Below, piece by piece: positions 25,116 through 37,217 of a stretch of 64,000 nt of DNA (positions within the stretch are counted from its first letter, which is position 1; the number at the start of each line of letters is the position of its first letter). Source of the stretch: Aphelocoma coerulescens (taxonomy: Eukaryota > Chordata > Aves > Passeriformes > Corvidae); assembly GCF_041296385.1 (NCBI RefSeq), contig NW_027183507.1, positions 310,001 to 374,000 on the forward strand, read 5' to 3'. Below the pieces are notes generated by a model. The model did not search any database. It had not been told where the DNA came from and worked only from the letters and a program-made list of their open reading frames with translations. The position numbers and the translations under genes are program-made.

Positions 25116-28100
25116 GTGTAACACCGGCTCTGGGTCCTTTGGCTGTGCAGGTGGCAGTCACGGCCTGGAGCAGGGCTGCTCCCGGGGGACAGCCTGGGGC
25201 AGGAGGCTGCTGGAGATTCATTCCCCACACTCCTTGTCATGAGGTGCTCAGAGTGATTGGAAAGGCTGTTGGCAGCAGGCAGTTCTCTGGGTTCAAGCTG
25301 TGGAGCTGTCAGCGGGAATGCAAAGGCCAAGCTGGTGAGCCTTTTGTCCTGGTGCCTTTAGTGTGTGAGCAGTCCCTGGTGCCGTTGTCTTTGGATCCTG
25401 AGTGTGGGAGAGGCAAGGCTTAGGATGGTGCGTAGAGCTGAGAAGGAAAGTGCCGAGAGCAGCGTGTGTGCTGCTGCTTTGAGGGGTGCAGTTGAAGTTG
25501 TAGGCAGCAAGAGCTTTCTCAGCTGGCCCTTTTGTGAGCTCTGCTTTTGCCAGATGACTTCCATCTTACCCTCTTACCATCTTAGCCTCTCATTTTTGCA
25601 TATCCCAAACCCCCTTCCAAACATCCAGCAGCTGCTTGTAAAGAAGAAGTCCTAGAACAAAAAGCCAGTGCTGCCTTTCATAGCCCCTTTGCTGTCTATG
25701 AAGTAGAGGAAAGAAGCTAGTGAGACGCACTTTCTTTCTCAACTCCATAGAGCGCATCCTTCTCTCAAGGTGGCAGAGTCCTTGGCGGAAGTGAAGCATC
25801 TGCAGCTGCAGTTCAGACTGAGAGATGTGCCAGGACAGGAAACATTTGCTGACCTTCCCTGTTCCCTGTGCAACATGATTCTCGCATCCCAGTCACTTTC
25901 ACATACCTTCGGTATCCCTGAGTCCAAGCAGCTAAAGCTCACAGAGACAGAAGTGTCAGGAAGGAAAACGTTCCAAAAGCACCCCCTTCTCTTATCAGCA
26001 TATAAATTGTGCACAACAGGCTGCGGCACCGAACCTTCCTTCTCAGATAGACATGCCATCACACTTTTCACTCTTGCAGCTCGGTTGAAAAGCTCCAGCA
26101 GCTGCTCCCGCAATAGCAAAAGGTTCTAGAAGTGAAAGCCAGTTTGGGGCTGCACCTTCTCCTTGCCGCATGTAAGCCACACCAAACTCCCTGATGCACT
26201 CTGTCCTCCCCTTCTCAAAGGAGTAGACGGTGGCATCAGGACACACCTGTGTCCCAGCAGCTGGGTGCCCAGCCGGGAGCAGGAGCAGGGCTGGGGCTGC
26301 TCCCAAAGTTGCCCCGCCCCAATGCCAGAGCCGGACATATGCTGAGGGGGGGCTGGATCAGGCTTTATTGTCCAGCTGCATGCCAGGAGTGAGCACAAAA
26401 TCTACCTGCATTCTCTGCAGCATGCCATCCTGGAGCAGAGCCATTGCCAAAGGAAGCCGTGAGCCCGTGCCAAGCCAGTGCCGGAGTGGGATCCTAGCAG
26501 CACCTGTGGAAGCCGGGAGAGAGGAGCCCACCTGGAGCAGGTTCGTGCAGGATTAATCATCCCGTGGCTTCCCACCAGGGTCCTGTTGCTTCCAAAAGGC
26601 CCCACAGTGTCACTGTGGCCCCTCGGTTCCACCAGGTTCCATAGCGTCACTGTGGTGCCCAGGGTTCCGTCAGCTTCGCCAGCATCCCCACGGTCTGCAG
26701 AGCTCCCCGAGCTTCTGTGGTGTCACAGTGGAGGCAGGGTTGCATCAGGTTCCATAGCATCAGCACGGTCTCCAGGGCTCCCAGAGGTTCTGTGGTGTCA
26801 CAGTGGAGGCAGGGTTGCATCAGGTTCCATAGCATCACCACAGTCTCCAGGGCTCCCCGAGCTTCTGTGGTGTCACAGTGGAGGCAGGGTTGCATCAGGT
26901 TCCATAGCATCAGCACGGTCTCCAGGGCTCCCAGAGGTTCTGTGGTGTCACAGAGGAGGCAGGGTTGCATCAGGTTCCATAGCATCACCACGGTCTCCAG
27001 GGCTCCAAGAGCTTCTGTGGTGTCACAGAGGAGGCAGGGTTGCATCAGGTTCAATAGCATCAGCACGGTCTCCAGGGCTCCCCTGAGCTTCTGTGGTGGT
27101 GTCACAGAGGAGCCAGGCTTCCTTGTAGTTCCCCAGCATCACAAATGTCGAAATTGATGGCGATGATGGTGATGAGGGTGTGGGTTCGGTCGGGCCCGGC
27201 TGGAGATGGACGGCGACGAGAGATCTCTATAAGCAGGTCTTTGGAGCATGCAGTTTATTGCAGAGGGCGTGGGTACAGGGGCACTGCTTAGAGCTGCCAG
27301 CTGCAGCTCCAAGCAGGCCCAAGGTGTAAGAGAGGGAGAGAGAGTGAGCGAGAGAGCTAGAGCAAGAGGCTGAGAGCTAAGAGTGTAAAGAGCAAGAGAG
27401 ACAAACTAAGAGGAGAGCTGAATTAAGAGGAAGAAGAAGAGCAAGAGAGTTACTAAGAGAGCTACTAAGAGGAGAAGAGCATTACTAAGAGAGCTACTAA
27501 GAGAGTTACTAAGAGCGTTACTAAGAGGAGAAGAGCATTACTAAGAGGAGAGGAGTTAAGAGAGCGAGGAGCTTGTTACAATACAATAAATCATCTTCTG
27601 TAGTGAATATTCTAATTCTCAGTAGCCAATCTAATACAAGGTACAAATCCTATAGCATTTACATACAGCCTATAAGAGTTCTTACATTACCATAGAGTGT
27701 TACATTTTAACTTCTAAAAACTACTCTTTGGACCCCTTCTGCTGAGCTAGTAGGGTCTGCTCTGACCCTTGGACCTGTCTGCAAGCAGAGGGTATTGTTC
27801 AATCAAGAGGGGATTACCTTCAGCCGGCTATACCATTGTTTTCCAGTTGTTCAGTAACTAAGACTCTATATCTCAAAGATGGCCTTCATTTCGATGTCGC
27901 TCACAGTTTTCATATTCCCAGAATCTTTTGTGAGGCAATCATATTTATAAGGCTTTCCTGTTTCATCTTCCCCAACAACAAAGGCTCTCCTGGGAGCCAC
28001 GGGTCACAAAGCACCGTGGGCTCTGTGCAGCCCCGCTGTGTCACAATGGCCGCTGGCTTCCACGAGCCCCCGCAGTGTCCCAGTGGGCCCCGTGGCTTTA

Positions 28101-28220
28101 GGAGTGGGTGGCTGGGAGTTGGTGCCAGCGGCTGGGGGAGCAGCAGCAGGGACTGTGTGTGGACAGTGCCATGGCCACTTGTGTGGCCACTGGTGTCTCT
28201 GTGCCAGGCACAGCCGTGGT
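25116..28220 (+). repeat. Satellite unit 11, carrying a solo LTR
   Basis: Interrupted by the solo LTR at 27146-27977. First unit of the third trimeric block; same marker set as unit 8. Confidence 0.96.
27146..27977 (-). mobile_element. Solo LTR 4
   Basis: Same sequence, site and target duplication; last LTR before a run of six insertion-free units. Confidence 0.97.
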
Positions 28221-30488
28221 GTGTAACACCGGCTCTGGGTCCTTTGGCTGTGCAGGTGGCAGTCACGGCCTGGAGCAGGGCTGCTCCCGGGGGACAGCCT
28301 GGGGCAGGAGGCTGCTGGAGATTCATTCCCCACACTCCTTGTCATGAGGTGCTCAGAGTGATTGGAAAGGCTGTTGGCAGCAGGCAGTTCTCTGGGTTCA
28401 AGCTGTGGAGCTGTCAGCGGGAATGCAAAGGCCAAGCTGGTGAGCCTTTTGTCCTGGTGCCTTTAGTGTGTGAGCAGTCCCTGGTGCCGTTGTCTTTGGA
28501 TCCTGAGTGTGGGAGAGGCAAGGCTTAGGATGGTGCGTAGAGCTGAGAAGGAAAGTGCCGAGAGCAGCGTGTGTGCTGCTGCTTTGAGGGGTGCAGTTGA
28601 AGTTGTAGGCAGCAAGAGCTTTCTCAGCTGGCCCTTTTGTGAGCTCTGCTTTTGCCAGATGACTTCCATCTTACCCTCTTACCATCTTAGCCTCTCATTT
28701 TTGCATATCCCAAACCCCCTTCCAAACATCCAGCAGCTGCTTGTAAAGAAGAAGTCCTAGAACAAAAAGCCAGTGCTGCCTTTCATAGCCCCTTTGCTGT
28801 CTATGAAGTAGAGGAAAGAAGCTAGTGAGACGCACTTTCTTTCTCAACTCCATAGAGCGCATCCTTCTCTCAAGGTGGCAGAGTCCTTGGCGGAAGTGAA
28901 GCATCTGCAGCTGCAGTTCAGACTGAGAGATGTGCCAGGACAGGAAACATTTGCTGACCTTCCCTGTTCCCTGTGCAACATGATTCTCGCATCCCAGTCA
29001 CTTTCACATACCTTCGGTATCCCTGAGTCCAAGCAGCTAAAGCTCACAGAGACAGAAGTGTCAGGAAGGAAAACGTTCCAAAAGCACCCCCTTCTCTTAT
29101 CAGCATATAAATTGTGCACAACAGGCTGCGGCACCGAACCTTCCTTCTCAGATAGACATGCCATCACACTTTTCACTCTTGCAGCTCGGTTGAAAAGCTC
29201 CAGCAGCTGCTCCCGCAATAGCAAAAGGTTCTAGAAGTGAAAGCCAGTTTGGGGCTGCACCTTCTCCTTGCCGCATGTAAGCCACACCAAACTCCCTGAT
29301 GCACTCTGTCCTCCCCTTCTCAAAGGAGTAGACGGTGGCATCAGGACACACCTGTGTCCCAGCAGCTGGGTGCCCAGCTGGGAGCAGGAGCAGGGCTGGG
29401 GCTGCTCCCAAAGTTGCCCCGCCCCAATGCCAGAGCCGGACATATGCTGAGGGGGGGCTGGATCAGGCTTTATTGTCCAGCTGCATGCCAGGAGTGAGCA
29501 CAAAATCTACCTGCATTCTCTGCAGCATGCCATCCTGGAGCAGAGCCATTGCCAAAGGAAGCCGTCAGCCCGTGCCAAGCCAGTGCCGGAGTGGGATCCT
29601 AGCAGCACCTGTGGAAGCCGGGAGAGAGGAGCCCACCTGGAGCAGGTTCGTGCAGGATTAATCATCCCGTGGCTTCCCACCAGGGTCCTGTTGCTTCCAA
29701 AAGGCCCCACAGTGTCACTGTGGCCCCTCGGTTCCACCAGGTTCCATAGCGTCACTGTGGTGCCCAGGGTTCCGTCAGCTTCGCCAGCATCCCCACGGTC
29801 TGCAGAGCTCCCCGAGCTTCTGTGGTGTCACAGTGGAGGCAGGGTTGCATCAGGTTCCATAGCATCAGCACGGTCTCCAGGGCTCCCAGAGGTTCTGTGG
29901 TGTCACAGTGGAGGCAGGGTTGCATCAGGTTCCATAGCATCACCACAGTCTCCAGGGCTCCCCGAGCTTCTGTGGTGTCACAGTGGAGGCAGGGTTGCAT
30001 CAGGTTCCATAGCATCAGCACGGTCTCCAGGGCTCCCAGAGGTTCTGTGGTGTCACAGAGGAGGCAGGGTTGCATCAGGTTCCATAGCATCACCACGGTC
30101 TCCAGGGCTCCCAGAGGTTCTGTGGTGTCACAGAGGAGGCAGGGTTGCATCAGGTTCAATAGCATCAGCACGGTCTCCAGGGCTCCCCTGAGCTTCTGTG
30201 GTGGTGTCACAGAGGAGCCAGGCTTCCTTGTAGTTCCCCAGCATCACAAAGGCTCTCCTGGGAGCCACGGGTCACAAAGCACCGTGGGCTCTGTGCAGCC
30301 CCGCTGTGTCACAATGGCCGCTGGCTTCCACGAGCCCCCGCAGTGTCCCAGTGGGCCCCGTGGCTTTAGGAGTGGGTGGCTGGGAGTTGGTGCCAGCGGC
30401 TGGGGGAGCAGCAGCAGGGACTGTGTGTGGACAGTGCCATGGCCACTTGTGTGGCCACTGGTGTCTCTGTGCCAGGCACAGCCGTGGT
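28221..30488 (+). repeat. Satellite unit 12
   Basis: Markers T at 29379 and C at 29566, as in units 6 and 9. Confidence 0.95.
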
Positions 30489-32681
30489 GTGTAACACCGG
30501 CTCTGGGTCCTTTGGCTGTGCAGGTGGCAGTCACGGCCTGGAGCAGGGCTGCTCCCGGGGGACAGCCTGGGGCAGGAGGCTGCTGGAGATTCATTCCCCA
30601 CACTCCTTGTCATGAGGTGCTCAGAGTGATTGGAAAGGCTGTTGGCAGCAGGCAGTTCTCTGGGTTCAAGCTGTGGAGCTGTCAGCGGGAATGCAAAGGC
30701 CAAGCTGGTGAGCCTTTTGTCCTGGTGCCTTTAGTGTGTGAGCAGTCCCTGGTGCCGTTGTCTTTGGATCCTGAGTGTGGGAGAGGCAAGGCTTAGGATG
30801 GTGCGTAGAGCTGAGAAGGAAAGTGCCGAGAGCAGCGTGTGTGCTGCTGCTTTGAGGGGTGCAGTTGAAGTTGTAGGCAGCAAGAGCTTTCTCAGCTGGC
30901 CCTTTTGTGAGCTCTGCTTTTGCCAGATGACTTCCATCTTACCCTCTTACCATCTTAGCCTCTCATTTTTGCATATCCCAAACCCCCTTCCAAACATCCA
31001 GCAGCTGCTTGTAAAGAAGAAGTCCTAGAACAAAAAGCCAGTGCTGCCTTTCATAGCCCCTTTGCTGTCTATGAAGTAGAGGAAAGAAGCTAGTGAGACG
31101 CACTTTCTTTCTCAACTCCATAGAGCGCATCCTTCTCTCAAGGTGGCAGAGTCCTTGGCGGAAGTGAAGCATCTGCAGCTGCAGTTCAGACTGAGAGATG
31201 TGCCAGGACAGGAAACATTTGCTGACCTTCCCTGTTCCCTGTGCAACATGATTCTCGCATCCCAGTCACTTTCACATACCTTCGGTATCCCTGAGTCCAA
31301 GCAGCTAAAGCTCACAGAGACAGAAGTGTCAGGAAGGAAAACGTTCCAAAAGCACCCCCTTCTCTTATCAGCATATAAATTGTGCACAACAGGCTGCGGC
31401 ACCGAACCTTCCTTCTCAGATAGACATGCCATCACACTTTTTACTCTTGCAGCTCGGTTGAAAAGCTCCAGCAGCTGCTCCCGCAATAGCAAAAGGTTCT
31501 AGAAGTGAAAGCCAGTTTGGGGCTGCACCTTCTCCTTGCCGCATGTAAGCCACACCAAACTCCCTGATGCACTCTGTCCTCCCCTTCTCAAAGGAGTAGA
31601 CGGTGGCATCAGGACACACCTGTGTCCCAGCAGCTGGGTGCCCAGCCGGGAGCAGGAGCAGGGCTGGGGCTGCTCCCAAAGTTGCCCCGCCCCAATGCCA
31701 GAGCCGGACATATGCTGAGGGGGGGCTGGATCAGGCTTTATTGTCCAGCTGCATGCCAGGAGTGAGCACAAAATCTACCTGCATTCTCTGCAGCATGCCA
31801 TCCTGGAGCAGAGCCATTGCCAAAGGAAGCCGTGAGCCCGTGCCAAGCCAGTGCCGGAGTGGGATCCTAGCAGCACCTGTGGAAGCCGGGAGAGAGGAGC
31901 CCACCTGGAGCAGGTTCGTGCAGGATTAATCATCCCGTGGCTTCCCACCAGGGTCCTGTTGCTTCCAAAAGGCCCCACAGTGTCACTGTGGCCCCTCGGT
32001 TCCACCAGGTTCCATAGCGTCACTGTGGTGCCCAGGGTTCCGTCAGCTTCGCCAGCATCCCCACGGTCTGCAGAGCTCCCCGAGCTTCTGTGGTGTCACA
32101 GTGGAGGCAGGGTTGCATCAGGTTCCATAGCATCAGCACGGTCTCCAGGGCTCCCAGAGGTTCTGTGGTGTCACAGTGGAGGCAGGGTTGCATCAGGTTC
32201 CATAGCATCACCACAGTCTCCAGGGCTCCCTGAGCTTCTGTGGTGTCACAGTGGAGGCAGGGTTGCATCAGGTTCCATAGCATCAGCACGGTCTCCAGGG
32301 CTCCCAGAGGTTCTGTGGTGTCACAGAGGAGGCAGGGTTGCATCAGGTTCCATAGCATCAGCACGGTCTCCAGGGCTCCCCTGAGCTTCTGTGGTGGTGT
32401 CACAGAGGAGCCAGGCTTCCTTGTAGTTCCCCAGCATCACAAAGGCTCTCCTGGGAGCCACGGGTCACAAAGCACCGTGGGCTCTGTGCAGCCCCGCTGT
32501 GTCACAATGGCCGCTGGCTTCCACGAGCCCCCGCAGTGTCCCAGTGGGCCCCGTGGCTTTAGGAGTGGGTGGCTGGGAGTTGGTGCCAGCGGCTGGGGGA
32601 GCAGCAGCAGGGACTGTGTGTGGACAGTGCCATGGCCACTTGTGTGGCCACTGGTGTCTCTGTGCCAGGCACAGCCGTGGT
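30489..32681 (+). repeat. Satellite unit 13 (2,193 bp)
   Basis: Four minisatellite copies and marker T at 31442, as in unit 10 but without its 1-nt deletion. Confidence 0.95.
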
Positions 32682-34949
32682 GTGTAACACCGGCTCTGGG
32701 TCCTTTGGCTGTGCAGGTGGCAGTCACGGCCTGGAGCAGGGCTGCTCCCGGGGGACAGCCTGGGGCAGGAGGCTGCTGGAGATTCATTCCCCACACTCCT
32801 TGTCATGAGGTGCTCAGAGTGATTGGAAAGGCTGTTGGCAGCAGGCAGTTCTCTGGGTTCAAGCTGTGGAGCTGTCAGCGGGAATGCAAAGGCCAAGCTG
32901 GTGAGCCTTTTGTCCTGGTGCCTTTAGTGTGTGAGCAGTCCCTGGTGCCGTTGTCTTTGGATCCTGAGTGTGGGAGAGGCAAGGCTTAGGATGGTGCGTA
33001 GAGCTGAGAAGGAAAGTGCCGAGAGCAGCGTGTGTGCTGCTGCTTTGAGGGGTGCAGTTGAAGTTGTAGGCAGCAAGAGCTTTCTCAGCTGGCCCTTTTG
33101 TGAGCTCTGCTTTTGCCAGATGACTTCCATCTTACCCTCTTACCATCTTAGCCTCTCATTTTTGCATATCCCAAACCCCCTTCCAAACATCCAGCAGCTG
33201 CTTGTAAAGAAGAAGTCCTAGAACAAAAAGCCAGTGCTGCCTTTCATAGCCCCTTTGCTGTCTATGAAGTAGAGGAAAGAAGCTAGTGAGACGCACTTTC
33301 TTTCTCAACTCCATAGAGCGCATCCTTCTCTCAAGGTGGCAGAGTCCTTGGCGGAAGTGAAGCATCTGCAGCTGCAGTTCAGACTGAGAGATGTGCCAGG
33401 ACAGGAAACATTTGCTGACCTTCCCTGTTCCCTGTGCAATATGATTCTCGCATCCCAGTCACTTTCACACACCTTCGGTATCCCTGAGTCCAAGCAGCTA
33501 AAGCTCACAGAGACAGAAGTGTCAGGAAGGAAAACGTTCCAAAAGCACCCCCTTCTCTTATCAGCATATAAATTGTGCACAACAGGCTGCGGCACCGAAC
33601 CTTCCTTCTCAGATAGACATGCCATCACACTTTTCACTCTTGCAGCTCGGTTGAAAAGCTCCAGCAGCTGCTCCCGCAATAGCAAAAGGTTCTAGAAGTG
33701 AAAGCCAGTTTGGGGCTGCACCTTCTCCTTGCCGCATGTAAGCCACACCAAACTCCCTGATGCACTCTGTCCTCCCCTTCTCAAAGGAGTAGACGGTGGC
33801 ATCAGGACACACCTGTGTCCCAGCAGCTGGGTGCCCAGCCGGGAGCAGGAGCAGGGCTGGGGCTGCTCCCAAAGTTGCCCCGCCCCAATGCCAGAGCCGG
33901 ACATATGCTGAGGGGGGGCTGGATCAGGCTTTATTGTCCAGCTGCATGCCAGGAGTGAGCACAAAATCTACCTGCATTCTCTGCAGCATGCCATCCTGGA
34001 GCAGAGCCATTGCCAAAGGAAGCCGTGAGCCCGTGCCAAGCCAGTGCCGGAGTGGGATCCTAGCAGCACCTGTGGAAGCCGGGAGAGAGGAGCCCACCTG
34101 GAGCAGGTTCGTGCAGGATTAATCATCCCGTGGCTTCCCACCAGGGTCCTGTTGCTTCCAAAAGGCCCCACAGTGTCACTGTGGCCCCTCGGTTCCACCA
34201 GGTTCCATAGCGTCACTGTGGTGCCCAGGGTTCCGTCAGCTTCGCCAGCATCCCCACGGTCTGCAGAGCTCCCCGAGCTTCTGTGGTGTCACAGTGGAGG
34301 CAGGGTTGCATCAGGTTCCATAGCATCAGCACGGTCTCCAGGGCTCCCTGAGGTTCTGTGGTGTCACAGTGGAGGCAGGGTTGCATCAGGTTCCATAGCA
34401 TCACCACAGTCTCCAGGGCTCCCTGAGCTTCTGTGGTGTCACAGTGGAGGCAGGGTTGCATCAGGTTCCATAGCATCAGCACGGTCTCCAGGGCTCCCAG
34501 AGGTTCTGTGGTGTCACAGAGGAGGCAGGGTTGCATCAGGTTCCATAGCATCACCACGGTCTCCAGGGCTCCCAGAGGTTCTGTGGTGTCACAGAGGAGG
34601 CAGGGTTGCATCAGGTTCAATAGCATCAGCACGGTCTCCAGGGCTCCCCTGAGCTTCTGTGGTGGTGTCACAGAGGAGCCAGGCTTCCTTGTAGTTCCCC
34701 AGCATCACAAAGGCTCTCCTGGGAGCCACGGGTCACAAAGCACCGTGGGCTCTGTGCAGCCCCGCTGTGTCACAATGGCCGCTGGCTTCCACGAGCCCCC
34801 GCAGTGTCCCAGTGGGCCCCGTGGCTTTAGGAGTGGGTGGCTGGGAGTTGGTGCCAGCGGCTGGGGGAGCAGCAGCAGGGACTGTGTGTGGACAGTGCCA
34901 TGGCCACTTGTGTGGCCACTGGTGTCTCTGTGCCAGGCACAGCCGTGGT
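32682..34949 (+). repeat. Satellite unit 14
   Basis: Rare C in cacacacc near 33470 and a private T at 33440. It stands where the next LTR-bearing unit would be expected in the trimer rhythm, but it has neither the LTR nor that unit's minisatellite haplotype. Confidence 0.95.
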
Positions 34950-37217
34950 GTGTAACACCGGCTCTGGGTCCTTTGGCTGTGCAGGTGGCAGTCACGGCCT
35001 GGAGCAGGGCTGCTCCCGGGGGACAGCCTGGGGCAGGAGGCTGCTGGAGATTCATTCCCCACACTCCTTGTCATGAGGTGCTCAGAGTGATTGGAAAGGC
35101 TGTTGGCAGCAGGCAGTTCTCTGGGTTCAAGCTGTGGAGCTGTCAGCGGGAATGCAAAGGCCAAGCTGGTGAGCCTTTTGTCCTGGTGCCTTTAGTGTGT
35201 GAGCAGTCCCTGGTGCCGTTGTCTTTGGATCCTGAGTGTGGGAGAGGCAAGGCTTAGGATGGTGCGTAGAGCTGAGAAGGAAAGTGCCGAGAGCAGCGTG
35301 TGTGCTGCTGCTTTGAGGGGTGCAGTTGAAGTTGTAGGCAGCAAGAGCTTTCTCAGCTGGCCCTTTTGTGAGCTCTGCTTTTGCCAGATGACTTCCATCT
35401 TACCCTCTTACCATCTTAGCCTCTCATTTTTGCATATCCCAAACCCCCTTCCAAACATCCAGCAGCTGCTTGTAAAGAAGAAGTCCTAGAACAAAAAGCC
35501 AGTGCTGCCTTTCATAGCCCCTTTGCTGTCTATGAAGTAGAGGAAAGAAGCTAGTGAGACGCACTTTCTTTCTCAACTCCATAGAGCGCATCCTTCTCTC
35601 AAGGTGGCAGAGTCCTTGGCGGAAGTGAAGCATCTGCAGCTGCAGTTCAGACTGAGAGATGTGCCAGGACAGGAAACATTTGCTGACCTTCCCTGTTCCC
35701 TGTGCAACATGATTCTCGCATCCCAGTCACTTTCACATACCTTCGGTATCCCTGAGTCCAAGCAGCTAAAGCTCACAGAGACAGAAGTGTCAGGAAGGAA
35801 AACGTTCCAAAAGCACCCCCTTCTCTTATCAGCATATAAATTGTGCACAACAGGCTGCGGCACCGAACCTTCCTTCTCAGATAGACATGCCATCACACTT
35901 TTCACTCTTGCAGCTCGGTTGAAAAGCTCCAGCAGCTGCTCCCGCAATAGCAAAAGGTTCTAGAAGTGAAAGCCAGTTTGGGGCTGCACCTTCTCCTTGC
36001 CGCATGTAAGCCACACCAAACTCCCTGATGCACTCTGTCCTCCCCTTCTCAAAGGAGTAGACGGTGGCATCAGGACACACCTGTGTCCCAGCAGCTGGGT
36101 GCCCAGCCGGGAGCAGGAGCAGGGCTGGGGCTGCTCCCAAAGTTGCCCCGCCCCAATGCCAGAGCCGGACATATGCTGAGGGGGGGCTGGATCAGGCTTT
36201 ATTGTCCAGCTGCATGCCAGGAGTGAGCAAAAAATCTACCTGCATTCTCTGCAGCATGCCATCCTGGAGCAGAGCCATTGCCAAAGGAAGCCGTGAGCCC
36301 GTGCCAAGCCAGTGCCGGAGTGGGATCCTAGCAGCACCTGTGGAAGCCGGGAGAGAGGAGCCCACCTGGAGCAGGTTCGTGCAGGATTAATCATCCCGTG
36401 GCTTCCCACCAGGGTCCTGTTGCTTCCAAAAGGCCCCACAGTGTCACTGTGGCCCCTCGGTTCCACCAGGTTCCATAGCGTCACTGTGGTGCCCAGGGTT
36501 CCGTCAGCTTCGCCAGCATCCCCACGGTCTGCAGAGCTCCCCGAGCTTCTGTGGTGTCACAGTGGAGGCAGGGTTGCATCAGGTTCCATAGCATCAGCAC
36601 GGTCTCCAGGGCTCCCAGAGGTTCTGTGGTGTCACAGTGGAGGCAGGGTTGCATCAGGTTCCATAGCATCACCACAGTCTCCAGGGCTCCCTGAGCTTCT
36701 GTGGTGTCACAGTGGAGGCAGGGTTGCATCAGGTTCCATAGCATCAGCACGGTCTCCAGGGCTCCCAGAGGTTCTGTGGTGTCACAGAGGAGGCAGGGTT
36801 GCATCAGGTTCCATAGCATCAGCACGGTCTCCAGGGCTCCCAGAGGTTCTGTGGTGTCACAGTGGAGGCAGGGTTGCATCAGGTTCAATAGCATCAGCAC
36901 GGTCTCCAGGGCTCCCCTGAGCTTCTGTGGTGGTGTCACAGAGGAGCCAGGCTTCCTTGTAGTTCCCCAGCATCACAAAGGCTCTCCTGGGAGCCACGGG
37001 TCACAAAGCACCGTGGGCTCTGTGCAGCCCCGCTGTGTCACAATGGCCGCTGGCTTCCACGAGCCCCCGCAGTGTCCCAGTGGGCCCCGTGGCTTTAGGA
37101 GTGGGTGGCTGGGAGTTGGTGCCAGCGGCTGGGGGAGCAGCAGCAGGGACTGTGTGTGGACAGTGCCATGGCCACTTGTGTGGCCACTGGTGTCTCTGTG
37201 CCAGGCACAGCCGTGGT
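34950..37217 (+). repeat. Satellite unit 15
   Basis: Private A at 36230. The fifth minisatellite copy is of the cagtgg subtype, where other units have cagagg. Confidence 0.95.

Larger units (their letters stand above)
25116..32681 (+). repeat. Higher-order repeat block C (three units, 7,566 bp)
   Basis: Same unit order as block B, without the 1-nt deletion. The order stops after this block: the next unit lacks the LTR. Confidence 0.88.

Noticed and set aside
6567..27977. Independent integrations into a preferred target
   Set aside because: Exact base, orientation, target duplication and flanking haplotype are all shared; target preference alone does not reproduce flanking variants.
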